Of a DNA stretch of 64,000 bases, positions 34,918 through 46,290 are shown in pieces. The first letter of the stretch is position 1; every line of letters starts with the position of its first letter. The stretch is taken from assembly GCA_003868215.1 (NCBI GenBank), contig QWDQ01000021.1, positions 299,954 to 363,953 of the forward strand, in the 5' to 3' direction. The position numbers and the translations under genes are program-made. The notes below the pieces were generated by a model, which saw only the letters and a list, made by a program, of their open reading frames with translations, had not been told where the DNA came from and searched no databases. Origin of the DNA: Pseudophaeomoniella oleicola. Lineage: Eukaryota > Ascomycota > Eurotiomycetes > Phaeomoniellales > Phaeomoniellaceae.

Positions 34918-37900
34918 ATGTCAACATCTTCTTCAGTAACCCATCCTCTTACATCTGCTGCTTCCTCATGGCCAACTGCAACGTCTACCTCGACCCGTAA
35001 GAGACGTAGATTGGATCCGTCTATTAGTATCAGCAAGTCACGGACCAACACTTCTCACACACGTCGTCCAGCAACGGCAGCGACTACGGCCACCAACCCC
35101 TACGCTCAAGAGATCATCGTTGCAATCTCCGAGTCTCGTGGCATATCTCCTATTGTCGGTCTCGCCATTCTGAATCTTAGTTCAGCTGAAGCGGTTCTTT
35201 GCCAGATATGTGATACTCAGACCTATGTCCGCACCCTCCACAAACTGTCTGTGTTCGGGCCAACGGAGATATTGTTTGCGAATACAGCGCAAGGCAGTAA
35301 CTTGCTGGGAGCCGTGAGGGAGAACCTTGTCAAGACACCTGATGACGACATCTTGTTTACACCGATCGATCGAAAATACTGGAATGAGGGGAGCGGATTT
35401 GATTATCTTAAGCAGTTGGCTCTGCCTGAGGATATGGAGGCTCTGAAGGTGAGTTTGGAAGGAAACTACTATGCTGCCAGCTGTTTTTCTGCTGTAAGTG
35501 TCTCCATTCAAATCTAATATCAGCTTACGACAAGGAAAGCTTTGGTAACCTAATGCTCAAGTCAAACAGGTGATGAAGTATGTGGAGCTGGCCATGTCCA
35601 AAACGTTTGCATTTCAATCTCTGCGGATCAAGTTTGAGCCGTCTCAGGGCAGCGCCTTGATTGATCTATCTACGATTGCATCTCTAGAACTCATTCAGAA
35701 CCTCCAGAATGCTAAGTCCAAGCATAGCCTTCTAGGGCTGCTAAACGAGACCTTGACGATCATGGGATCCAGAATTATCAAGAGTAATATACTCCAACCT
35801 CTGACAGATACTGATATCCTACAAGCAAGGTATGAAGCAGTGGAGGAACTTACTACGAAGGAACAGATGTTTCACTCTATTCGTGACGGTATAGCCCTAT
35901 CAACCAGATCTATCTAATCGCCTGCACTGACTTGTTCTCTCCAGCTCTTAAAGGGCTCGTTGATACAGACAGAGTCCTGTCTCAGGTATGCACGGTCTAC
36001 CCTTGGTTAGATATCTGTCAGATTCCAAGTTGACAGTCACGCAGCTTGTCCTTGTACCCACGAAGATCAACTTTCAACATGCAGAGCAGTCGGTGAACAC
36101 TGTTGTACAACTGAAGACTTTCGTCGATATGATCAAGCATATCTGGCAAGCATTGGCTGGTGCAACGAGCAATATGCTGGAGAAGATACGTTCAGTAAGG
36201 CGATTACATCTCTCCGAAAGAGACCTTTGAATGAGAAACTGAGAACAATAGCTATGCTCCCCCCTACGTTTTGAGAGTGTCCAACATTTGATACAAGAGA
36301 CTCTGAATGCGGACGTCGCATATTCTACGCAGCCATTAGAGCTCCGCAATCAGAGGACTTACGCTATCAAGGTAGGGCCATCGTGTTCTAAGCTAGTATA
36401 TACTGCTGACATCGGCAGGCTGGTGTTAACGGATTCTTGGACGTTGCTCGCCAAACCTACAAGGAGGCAAATGAAGACGCATTTGCTTTGGTCAACGACC
36501 TCAGTGGTGCGTCTGATCAACTTCAGTTCGACCAAGCAATACTAAGTCCGTAGATACCCTCGAGATATCACTCGATATCAAGTACGAACCCGCTAGAGGC
36601 TTCTACATTCGAATTTCATACTCGTCGCTAGGCGATCGCCGACTCCCTGACATCTTCATCAACGTCTTTCGTAAAAAGGCATATGTCGAATGTCAAACTT
36701 TGGATCTCGTGAAAATCAACCAGAGAATCACGGACGCACATAACGAGGTCATAAAGATGTCAGATGCGGCGATACAAGATCTGATTCAACGAGTCAGGAC
36801 AGAGATCACTCCTCTATTCAAGATCAGTGAATCTATTGCTCTGCTCGATATGCTGGCCGCTTTTGCTCAGGTCGCTACAGTACAGGACTATGTCAAACCG
36901 GAAATAACGCCAGCGTTAGCTATCAAGTCTGGCCGTCATCCTATTCTCGAAAGTATCAACAGATCAGTTCGCTTTGTTACAAACGACGTCTATGCAACAC
37001 CGCAGTCACGGTTCCAGATTGTGACCGGGTGCAACATGTCTGGTAAAAGTACATATATTCGTTCCATTGCATTGATGACCATTATGGCACAAGTTGGATG
37101 TTTCGTCCCTGCAACTTACGCTTCATTCCCGATCACTCACCAGATCTTTGCACGAGTTTCGACAGATGACAATATTGAGTCGAACGTCTCTACGTTCTCC
37201 TCAGAGATGCGAGAGATGTCATTCATCCTTGCTAACATTGAGCCACGCTCTTTGATCCTCGTAGACGAGTTAGGTCGTGGCACTAGCACGACCGACGGTC
37301 TAGCCATTGCCATAGCCATAGCCGAAGCCCTGATCAGCAGCGGCGCTTTGGTCTGGTTCATCACGCACTTCAGAGAACTCCCACGCATCCTCTCCGAGAG
37401 ATCCGGCGTTGTCAACCTCCACCTCGCTGTCGACCTAACCCCGGAGCGCATGAACATGCTCTACAAAATATCCGACGGCCCTGAAGAGGAGAAATTCTAC
37501 GGCCTCTCCCTAGCGAAAGTTGTCGACCTCCCCGCCGACATCATCCTCGTCGCAGAAGGCGTATCCAAAGCCCTCAACAAGAAAGCCGACGCCAAAAAAT
37601 CAGACCAGAGAGCCCTCGCTGTCGCCAAACGACGGAAACTGGTCCTCAGCCTGAAAGAGCAACTGGCACAAGCTCGAGACGGCCAACTCGCCGCGGAAGA
37701 TTTGAAAGCCTGGCTGAAAGGCTTACAGGACGAACTAGCGGTCCGACTGATGGGTATCGAGATCGAGGAAAAAGTGGCACAGGCTGGCGGCGCCTTCGAA
37801 GAACTGCAGGAGACGAAGAGCAGCAGTAGTGAAGAAGACCGGTCATCTTTCTCTTCTCGGTCTGTCATCGAGGATGGTTCTCGTCCTACCACTTCTATTG

Positions 37901-37995
37901 CTACTAGTTCTACCACCACTACTGGAATAAATTCATCCGTTAAAGCACCAGCAGATGGGAAACACAACGGTGATGAACAGGTGCCTCTAAGCTAA
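34918..37995 (+). CDS. MSH4: meiosis-specific MutS homologue Msh4 (911 aa)
   Basis: Seven exons encode Msh4, which with Msh5 forms a clamp that stabilises recombination intermediates and promotes crossovers in meiosis; it does not do mismatch repair. Introns are 35494-35569, 35889-35944, 35986-36044, 36195-36251, 36372-36418 and 36507-36553. Exons of 576, 319, 41, 150, 120, 88 and 1442 nt sum to 2736. Residues 1-60 are a Ser/Thr-rich leader, and no N-terminal mismatch-recognition Phe-x-Glu motif is seen. Core segments include ALIDLSTIASLELIQNLQNA and ARYEAVEEL. The ATPase has Walker A TGCNMSGKST (about 589-598), Walker B LILVDELGRGTSTTDGLAIA and FITHFRELPRIL. The C-terminal helix-turn-helix region is followed by a Ser/Thr-rich tail of about 80 residues (EDRSSFSSRSVIEDGSRPTT). 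Its presence implies a functional sexual cycle, now or in the recent past. Confidence 0.94.
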
Positions 37996-38535
37996 GTACC
38001 TGTCTAATCGTCCATGATTATGGTGGTAGTAGTAGTAGTAGTGATAACGAGACAGAATGAATCAAAAGAAAATGAAGTAGCCGCAGCTGCTCAATGAAAG
38101 ACATGGGTAACGATCACAAAAAAAGTTCTTCCACTCTCCCGGGATGTTTCATGTACCACCTTAATTATCTCGCACTATCCATCTATCTACTTAGTTGAGC
38201 TATCGAAATTTTTTTTTTTTTACACGGTATAGCTGTATAGCTGGATTGGAGGGAGTTTTCCTTTTTGATTTTTGACTTAGGTAATCGATTGACAGTATAT
38301 AAAGAAAGAAGAAGAAGAAGACGAAGACGACATGTGATTGAATTACAGATTAATTGAAAAGGTAACTGTACATATACCCATTACACGTATAATAATACAG
38401 CCTTGAACCAAGCAAAAAAACCAAGCAATTAAGCCCCCTATCCATTAATTATCTTGCTCTTTCTAAACGTAAATCAACAAACATACATCCAGCCTCCCAC
38501 CCACCCCTACCTACCTATTTCCCCACTCTTCTATC
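37996..38535. other. convergent intergenic region after MSH4
   Basis: This 540-bp gap holds both 3' UTRs. There are short TAG/GTA repeats near 38029-38041, a 12-13-nt T run near 38209-38221 and a GAAGAAGAAG purine run near 38305-38330. No gene is seen. Confidence 0.5.
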
Positions 38536-39372
38536 TCAATCCCCTCCCCCCGGCACCGAAACCGTCGACGCCGACACCCTACCTTCCCCTCCTCCTCCTC
38601 CTCCCCCCTCTCTCGTCACCGTCGTAAGCAACACAATCGTCTCCGTCTCCGTGGACGTCGACGTCGGTCTCGACGATGCTTTCGGTGTTACGGTGATTGT
38701 TGTCGTCGGCGTTATCGTTATTGTTTTTCGCGATGACGATGAAGGATGGGATGGAAAGGGGATTGTGGTTTTTAGAGTTGGGAGTTGTGGTGGTGGTGGA
38801 GGAGGAGGAGGAGGAGGAGGAGGAGAGGGTGTACTGCTGGTGGTGGTGCTGTTGTTGAGGATGAGAGTGGTGGTAACAGTAGCAGTGATAGTGATGGTGT
38901 TTGGTATGCAGAATGCAGGGGGGAGGGAAGATGGTTGTTGTTGTTGTTGTTCGGTTACTGTTGTTGGTGGTGGTGGCGGCGGTGAGGATGAGGATGATGG
39001 TGGTGGAGATGGAGGTTGTGTTGCTACTGTTGTTGCTGGTGATGGTGGTGGTGATGGTGGGAGCGGAATCGTTGTCGTGATCAAAACGTCTACTGTAGTT
39101 GTATGCTCTGGCACTAAGGGAAGAGGTGAAGAAGGAGACGAAGAGGAAATTAAAGACGATGATGATACCATCGAACCATCACCAGGACTCATACCCGTAC
39201 TCGTCGTCATCAAAGAATTAGTACTAACACTAGTAGCAGTGCTAAAACCATCAACAGGCGTAATTTCAAACCTCATCGCAGGAATCGCTGAGGCGAGCGT
39301 ACTGCTGCCGCTGAGAAGAAGAAAGGCAACGGCTGCTGCGAGTACGTTAGTACCTACTACTGGTTTTGGCAT
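38536..39372 (-). CDS. Pro/Ser/Thr-rich low-complexity secreted protein (278 aa)
   Basis: The frame is open from an upstream Met at 39549, but that extension is homopolymeric (Ser, Phe and Asn runs), so I place the start at the ATG at 39372. This gives a good signal sequence (MPKPVVGTNVLAAAVAFLLL, then SGSSTLASAIPA). The mature part has Thr/Ser clusters, several polyproline runs (up to 12 Pro near the middle), five consecutive Gln and repeated valine-threonine stretches such as TITITATVTTT. It has only one Cys in the mature part and no hydrophobic C-terminal tail, so a GPI anchor is not suggested. It is probably a heavily O-glycosylated wall or extracellular protein. The opposite strand is also open for 242 codons, but that frame is the Gly/Asp-rich mirror of the same repeats. 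I do not recognise a family, and the compositional bias lowers confidence. Confidence 0.55.
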   Translation of the reverse strand: MPKPVVGTNVLAAAVAFLLLSGSSTLASAIPAMRFEITPVDGFSTATSVSTNSLMTTSTGMSPGDGSMVSSSSLISSSSPSSPLPLVPEHTTTVDVLITTTIPLPPSPPPSPATTVATQPPSPPPSSSSSPPPPPPTTVTEQQQQQPSSLPPAFCIPNTITITATVTTTLILNNSTTTSSTPSPPPPPPPPPPPPQLPTLKTTIPFPSHPSSSSRKTITITPTTTITVTPKASSRPTSTSTETETIVLLTTVTREGGGGGGGEGRVSASTVSVPGGGD

Positions 39373-39981
39373 GTTGTGATTGCTGTTATTGTTGTTGTTG
39401 TTGTTGTTGAAAGGAGAGGACGGTGTAATGGCTTTTTGGTGGCCGGGGGATGAAAAGGTGAGATTTTTGGGATCGAGCAAGGAGAGATATGAAAAGAAAC
39501 AGGAGTCAAAAAAAAAAAAAAAAGAAAAAAAAAAGGAAGAGGAAGACATAAGATATATCCCTTCATTCTCGTTCTAGTTGTGACAAAGACCATCCGTCAC
39601 CAACACCCATGCTCCTTTTCTTCATGAGCGTACTCTATAAATATATCCCCAAGGAACATGTAAAAGAAAAGGCCGTTATCGCATGACAGCCAGACAAGGC
39701 CTCTCAATATCAAACAATGGGACTAAAAACACAAAGAAGAAAAAGAGGAAGTACGAGGTAAATGCGTTGCTTTTTTCTTGAAATGAAATCAGGGTTTGTG
39801 TGATTAAAGGAGACAGCACATGCGAGTGACATCAGGTAGAAACGTGAAGTAGCTACCTACCTAGGTAAGGCAGGTAAGGTAGGTGGTAAATTGATGATAT
39901 ACAAATGACAAACTGATATGCTGCAGTACAACATGACACGATAGTATGATGGTATGGATAATGTAAATAAAAGATCCTTGA

Positions 39982-40018
<37 letters not shown>

Positions 40019-40544
40019 GAAGAATTAGAAACAAGAGAGTAAAAAGGAACAAGAAAATCTCTATCAAAGAAGAATTTGTCATCTACTATTCTCTCAGCTG
40101 GTCTACCCCTAGAAACTCTCAATGATTCTCAGGGTACAGATATTAACAGTGGCATACTTTGATAGCTTGAAGTGAGAGGTTTAACAGTACCTATTCTTGC
40201 CGTGTATGCTGTATGAATAGAATGTTCAAAAGAAACCTCCAGCGCCCTCGTCGTTGCTGGCTTGATTGCATTCGTCTACTCAATAGGTAACTGTCTTGAT
40301 TGCCAAATGATGGTCGCTTTCATAAGTGATTATTATGAACCGTCGTAGTAGAGACCACGCTGCTCATATATTGATGCTTCGTTATTCATTCCACATCACC
40401 CCTGTGAGTCTTATCGTGTTCGTCGAAATGGAAATTTGCGCTCGTCATCTCGTCATGATTCACTTCGGTGATAGATGTGGCCCTGAACCTGACAAGACCT
40501 AATGCACATCGAACCGGGGACTGTGAAATACAGAGTCATTCGGA
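39373..40544. repeat. intergenic region with microsatellites
   Basis: No supported gene in 1.17 kb. It includes A/T-rich homopolymer stretches near 39508-39540, a CTACCTACCTAGGTAAGGCAGG motif at 39852-39873 (given in part) and a (GAAA)n tract of about 8 copies at 39985-40018. It holds the promoter of the secreted protein gene and the 3' UTR of the transporter. Confidence 0.55.
39985..40018 (+). repeat. (GAAA)n microsatellite, about 8.5 copies
   Basis: Uninterrupted GAAA tetranucleotide repeats are read directly from the sequence. Confidence 0.9.
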
Positions 40545-43500
40545 TCAAAACCCCCCGACTCCCTTACCAAAATGGCCCCCTTCGGGTACCGTCAGCCATG
40601 GGACAGAGTTCGTGTCATCAGTATTTGAGCCGACGGTGTTACCCCACCAGGTCAGCTTGACGTTATTGTAACTGAGTGCGAAAAAGATGATGATCGTTGC
40701 AAGAGCGGTGCCAGTGTCCATGGCGGCTTGCAGGAGATCTACTCATTAGGTAGGGAGATTAGCCTTGTCCATACACGGCAGGACAAACGGGAATACGAAC
40801 AATTGTATCGCTTCCACCAGCCAAACGCACGCTTTCGGATGAGGAAGTTGAAGAGAAAGCCAAAGATGAACCAAAGGGAGTATTGGGCTGAGTCGATTAG
40901 CTCAGTTCTGAAGATCATTTACTGATAACTCACTTGTATTGGCTGGCGGGATGTTCCCAGCCGCGTTGAAGAAGATGGGAACGTTGATGAAACGCACCCA
41001 GCTATTGGGGTATCTTCGATAAATAAAGTATACCAAGACAGTAACCACAGGCTAGAGTGTACGCGTTAGTAATGCGGTTGGCCGCTGTGTAATAAATTGA
41101 CGAAGACATACCCCGATCCAAAAGAAGTGCACGAGTCCATTATACACCTGTCCAGACTGGAACATCCTCTGTGGACCAATAGTGCCCCAAATGAGTGAAG
41201 CGTTATACACCACCTTGGCGCCATTGCAGGTGAATCGCTGTGTATTAGTCGGTTCGCACAGATCGGTAATGTGACCCATCATCCATCGCAATACTAGGAC
41301 TCGCAAGTCAGCTTACAGTGGTCCCATGGAAAGCAAGGCTTCAAGGGTAGTTTAATACTCACCACCAGTCTGTGTCATGGTCGCAAGAATCGTCGAATAG
41401 ATCTGACCAACGAAGAGGACACGAGGGGGAATTTTCTAAGCGAGATACATGTTAGGAGACCAGGAGACCGGAAGACTGGGGGATCGGGAGGACCGAGAGC
41501 GGCTCCACAACGGATAAAGTCCGAGCGCCACAATAAAGAACAGCCTTACAAAGGGGAAACGGCCTCATAGCAGAAAACAACAACGTACCATATACTGTCC
41601 AAGCTTCAAATCCTGAGCAAAGTCCATGCCGTGTTTAACAGCGTTATATCCGAATGTCTTTACGAGCATATTTGCGATTGGCTTGCCAGGCCAGGCGTAT
41701 CCAGCGATCATCTCGGTGATGATATTGAGGAAAATTCGCTGATTTGTTGTTCCCTCCAGAATGCCTTCTGGGACAATCAACAACACTCCCATGCCAAAGC
41801 AGACCACAATGAAGCCCCAGACTGGTAGACCTGTGTCCCAGTACCGTACAGTAAAGATACCAAGCCCAAGCACGACCATCGCTAGGATACCGTACCACCA
41901 ATCTGGCACCTCCTTATAGGCACGCATGAGCCTCCGATGAACGTCCTCTCCACGCTGGCTTCGTAATCTCGCATATATCTCCGTGCCATTGTAGAGATAA
42001 GTATGAACGACGAGGGCAGTCACGGCGGCAAAAGAAAGACCATAAGTAAGCGAGTAAGACATGGATATGTACATGGGCGAGTACTCCTCGTATTTGCTTA
42101 GCACAAAGTTGAGATTCGAGTCGACAACACGCGAGATGTTGTATGTGCTTCCAGTATTGTCGAAAGTGCTAGAAGATAAGAGTGGAAGACTACATAAAAT
42201 GTTAGTACATAGCCCACTTACGTTGTTATGTCAGCTGGCGTGTGAGGGTTCACTCACTAGGCACTGTTCCACACATTCGTATAGTACAGGATCGGGGAGA
42301 GAAAGAGGTAGAAGAACAAAACGACAGCAAACGCATTGCATGTGATATAGAACGGTGTTGTGAGAGGGGTGCCTGCGTATGTGATCTGCGTCCAATCGAA
42401 GCTGATTGGTAGTAGCCCTAGACCAGAATTCATCTATCAAATCGACCGTTCATATCAGCTCATTGTCTTAATAAACCTTTATCCGTGATAGCTTACCCCA
42501 AAGATCGTATTGAATTTCTGATTATGTGGGACGATCCAGGTAATAAACGCAAAAGTACTCAAGCTTGTCCATATGTAATCTGGGAACCAGAAGAGGACGA
42601 AGGCAAAAAAGGTGAAGTATGTGAAAAACCGATATCGACTCAGTGTCCAGCCACTGACAGGCGATCGGTCCTGAGACTCATGTAGAGCACGGAAGAGAAC
42701 TGTGGATGACAAGGTCGTCGGCCAAATGAGAGCGCCGGGGTAGACAAGCCACCGCCGGGAAAGGCCAGCAAGGCCGAAACTATACGAGCATATCAGTGAG
42801 AAGAGCATCAGGCGGGCTTGTCTTCAAGTCGAATGACGAACTAAGTTTGCAACAGCAAAGTTATGCTGCAATGCACTCCGCGTACAGTAGGAAAAGCTAC
42901 TCACCCGAGCATCTGCGAGGTCAAAAGATATATGAACGAGAAGCCAGCGCCATAGTCACTATTCCAGTAGACAGGACTGACGATAGCTACGAGCGCTCCA
43001 GAGGCATAGGCAGTGTTGGCGCTGATATTAACACACTACACGTGCTCCAATTGTGATTAGCAGCTATGTCCCACAGATGTTGGTGGGCCGTGCTGGAAGG
43101 GAAAAGGTTGGTTGGGCTTGGGGAGACGGCTTCGATTAAACAAGGGCAGTAGCAACTTACAATGACAATTAACGCATGCTCCTTGATGCTGAAGCGGCCA
43201 GGGTTGATATCAAACGTGAGCTTGCCGAGCGGGACTCTCCATCGGGGAAGCTTCTCCCATGCTCGACCGATGGGGAAGACGAGAAGCTGCGCGACGACAT
43301 AGCCGATGGACAGGGACGGCTGAAATGAGTCAGCGTTATGTCTGCACAACACATGGCATATAGCTTCCAATGCCGGAACGCGCCAGCACGGCATCTCATG
43401 AGAGAACTCACATATCGCAGACCAAAGAACTGGTTGGCGCCAGCGAAGACCATGACGAAGACAGTAGTTAAAGTCCAGGCTCGGAAGGCTGCCAACTCGT

Positions 43501-43904
43501 CAACACAGTAAAAGGAGGACCGGAGCAATCAGACTTACTGTTACAAGGAAGCTCCGGGTCATCCGTATTCGGTACACAGGCGGCCACCTCAGGGACTGTA
43601 TATGAGCTGTTAACCAACTGTTCACAGCTCACTCGTCACATCATTACTCACACGGCGACTCGTCTCCGTCAACGTTCAATTTGAATGCCTCGACTGGCGT
43701 CAGTTCTTGCGTCTCGGTCCTGTACAACTCCTTCTCCCCGTCCAGACTGCTCCCTCCCTCGAAGTAGGCATCCGCCTCGAGATCCGCCTCCTGAGTCTTG
43801 ATAACGTCCTTCTCTTTGGCATCGTCGCGAACCCTCGGAACACCCTCTTCATATTGCGAGATGCCGTGCGCGGTAGAGTAGGCAAGAGGAGACATGGTGG
43901 TCAT
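40545..43904 (-). CDS. OPT-family oligopeptide transporter (796 aa, 12 introns)
   Basis: Thirteen exons encode a proton-coupled small-oligopeptide transporter of the OPT family in the plasma membrane. Introns are 43596-43651, 43489-43538, 43320-43411, 43036-43160, 42780-42904, 42434-42496, 42190-42257, 41436-41588, 41294-41362, 41052-41111, 40888-40933 and 40739-40800; the exons sum to 2391 nt. The family signature is [20 protein letters not shown]. Next come [154 protein letters not shown] and [17 protein letters not shown]. The end has [20 protein letters not shown]. Every junction restores family sequence. Substrates of 3-5 residues are usual; glutathione or metal chelates are possible. 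Five GATAAG sites upstream suggest nitrogen (or iron) regulation. Confidence 0.93.
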
Positions 43905-44675
43905 GTACCTGCGCAGAGCAAGTATTAACCAACAAGATGTGATATACTTTGAGTTCGATGGGGCTGCACATGGCAGACCCTCGCCTTTAAAAGCATATCC
44001 CTCATAATAGCATTAAAGCATAACAGGAATCGTCTGGCACTGATTTTGTGCAAGGAACTCTGATAAGATCCTTGCAATACAACAACAACCAGCCGAAAAT
44101 GCGACCGATCGTCCCATCAGCATCACTCCTCTTATCATGGTCGTCAAGCAATCGCCGAGTCACTGAACGTGTTGTTAAGCTACACGGCTCGACGGGGCGA
44201 CTAAAGCCACGATAAGGCCAAATCTTAGTGCCGGGACATATCCGATAAGAGTCTATCACTTCCTGAAGGATTGACATCCATGTCCAAACCAGTCTGATAT
44301 CTTCTCATCCTCGCTGTTAGCCGATGGAACCTCGGCCTCTGCTGACTATTCTATGAAAGGTAGACACGAGAGAAGTGATAGTCAATATAGTAGAGGGGTA
44401 ACCGGATCGACACCCTGCTTTGATGTTGCCTTCAGGTATATCTTCTACTTGCAAATGCAACTGTTCGCACCATATTACCTTGGAACCGTTAGTGCCCAAG
44501 TTGCTAAATCGGATTATATTGCCTGCAGATAGGTTGACATGTATCGTGAGTTATGATAAGATTTGGACAGGTACGGCCAGATCCGTGGTCTCCATCCCGG
44601 GTGCAATACGCAGGAGAATAGGCTTAGAGCCTTGTGTGCCGAACTGCATCCTTCTTGTAGGCACCAAGACAAACG
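43905..44675. promoter_or_regulatory. OPT transporter promoter with five GATAAG sites
   Basis: This 771-bp gap lies upstream of the transporter; the next gene is tandem, so the promoter belongs to the transporter alone. GATAAG or its complement occurs at 44062-44067, 44131-44136, 44211-44216, 44244-44249 and 44555-44560. In random equal-base sequence about 0.4 would be expected over this gap on both strands. These match HGATAR sites of fungal GATA factors such as AreA/Nit2. No ORF here looks real. Confidence 0.55.
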
Positions 44676-45485
44676 TTACAGCATGGCGAAAGCGAAAATA
44701 CCGCCAGCCACCGTAACACTCAGCCAGGCATATCGTCTGTCATGGGAACATATACTGCCCTCGCTAACAGCTCCGGCTGTTGTCGTAGCAGTCGGGGTCG
44801 AGGTCACCGGTGTCACATCAACACCGCCACTCGTCGTTGGTGCTGTATTAGACGCTCCTGCAGTAGGTGTCGCCTGCCATCCACTCGGCATAGACCCATT
44901 GGTCGTTTGCATGTCCACATTCTCCTCGAAATAGACATTCCTATTATTACCGTTTCCTAGTATGTTTCCCTCGGGATAATACTCACATACTAGCAGCCAA
45001 CCTTGGGCACCATTCTCTCCACTGCAATTAGTAACTCCGCACCCCGTACTCATGGTGCCTTTCCAGACCAACTGTGTAAAATGGCCTGTTGCTTCACTGA
45101 AGCCCGGGTCATTCCAGTTATATAGGGAGCGTTCGTCACCCCAGCCATCAACTGCGGATGTTGTGTCTGCGTATCCCATCGCCAGATTTTCGCCAATATT
45201 CGGTGTACCGGAATGAGCGAAATGACATTTGGACGAATAGGTCTGAGCAATATTCGCAAGTGAGGTGTTCCAGACGACAGGTTGGACGTCATGCTGATAC
45301 CGGAAAGTGTTCGTCGAGTTGAGAATTGTGGACTGGAAGAGATTCGAATGCATGTAGGTGGAGGGCGTGGGAGACGGAGCTGTAACCGTGTAGGTAATAG
45401 TCGAGAATTGTGCATGGACTGAGTCGCAAAGAAGAACGGAAATCAAGATGGATAAGGGAAGCAGACGTCTATAATGAGGAGGCAT
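44676..45485 (-). CDS. secreted CAP/SCP/PR-1 superfamily protein, possible GPI anchor (269 aa)
   Basis: The start is taken at 45485 because MPPHYRRLLPLSILISVLLC followed by DSVHAQ is a proper signal peptide. The open frame reaches another Met 14 codons upstream, which would bury it. The CAP domain (about residues 45-185) shows the expected His-Glu-Glu-His set: His in FRYQHDV, Glu in NIGENLAMGY, and Glu and His in SEATGHFTQLVWKGT. Conserved Cys follow in GCGVTNC and WLLVCEYYPEGNILG. Yeast relatives (Pry proteins) bind and export sterols and fatty acids; plant PR-1 proteins belong here too. After the domain comes a Thr/Ser-rich stalk and a final hydrophobic stretch (WLSVTVAGGIFAFAML), suggesting GPI attachment to membrane or wall. 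No intron is needed. In a plant-associated fungus it could be an effector, but nothing here shows that. Confidence 0.88.
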   Translation of the reverse strand: MPPHYRRLLPLSILISVLLCDSVHAQFSTITYTVTAPSPTPSTYMHSNLFQSTILNSTNTFRYQHDVQPVVWNTSLANIAQTYSSKCHFAHSGTPNIGENLAMGYADTTSAVDGWGDERSLYNWNDPGFSEATGHFTQLVWKGTMSTGCGVTNCSGENGAQGWLLVCEYYPEGNILGNGNNRNVYFEENVDMQTTNGSMPSGWQATPTAGASNTAPTTSGGVDVTPVTSTPTATTTAGAVSEGSICSHDRRYAWLSVTVAGGIFAFAML

Positions 45486-46290
45486 GATTTGCAGAATTGC
45501 TGTGCAGCCTAACAGCTCGACTGCCACTGTTCATCTCCGTAATATGATCTCAATGTTTTATTCAAGGTCCAGGTGACTGCATCATAAGCAGAGATTGTGA
45601 CCTCAGGTCAAGCTTGACCTCAGACCATTTATGCTGAACTCTCTCAGTAGTTATAAATTGCAAGGACCAGTATTCATCAAAGCCGTACTAAAAATCGACA
45701 GGAACAACGGCAAAAACACAATGAAGAGTCCAAAGATAAAACCAAAGAAAGATCAGATCAAAAGAAAGTGAAGCGCACAATGGGATGTCTAAGCCACACG
45801 AGCTATTGATTAGGCGTAAATCGTGTAGTTCTTGGGAAACAGCATCCTCCGAGCAATGAAAGAACGTGCCTTGGTCGCTTATTCAGCCTCGCTGCTTACA
45901 TTTGCGTCATTGGCGGCAGCGAAGTAATTACAGAATACGTGGAGTACTCCAGACGATATGGCAGGAAGGGCTTCTCAGGCTTCGTGAAACTAGAACTTGA
46001 GCTTGACATTGGAGAGGATTGTGATTCTGTATGTTTCATAATTAGGTATGTAGTCATTGTTTGATCGTTGTCTTTGTTTGGGGTCTATGGTATGGAGAAT
46101 CTACTGCAATGATTGGGTATCACAACTCGGAAGAACATCATCCTGAGACGCAGCCGCCGCCAACATCAATGAAACGCCCAACGCACAGTCCAGAAACCCC
46201 GTCAAAGATCGTGTAGTTCCAACATTTGCTTTATCGGTAACTTCTACACCACTAATTCTTGAGGGGATTCGAACTCGAATTCATGATCAT
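45486..46290. other. intergenic region between the CAP gene and RSA4
   Basis: This 805-bp gap in a tandem minus-strand pair holds the CAP promoter and the RSA4 3' UTR. TGACCTCAGGTCA-like half-sites near 45597-45621 (GACCTCAGGTCAAGCTTGAC, then CTCAG) form a small imperfect palindrome. No gene is seen. Confidence 0.45.

Noticed and set aside
38651-39379. 242-codon plus-strand ORF rich in Gly, Asp and Val
   Set aside because: It mirrors the Pro/Ser/Thr-rich minus-strand protein. It has no signal peptide and no domain, while the minus frame has a signal sequence.
46255-46285. TTCGAA-containing B-box-like sequence on the minus strand suggesting a tRNA
   Set aside because: The T-arm stem does not pair, no A-box lies upstream, and the site is at the 3' end of RSA4.
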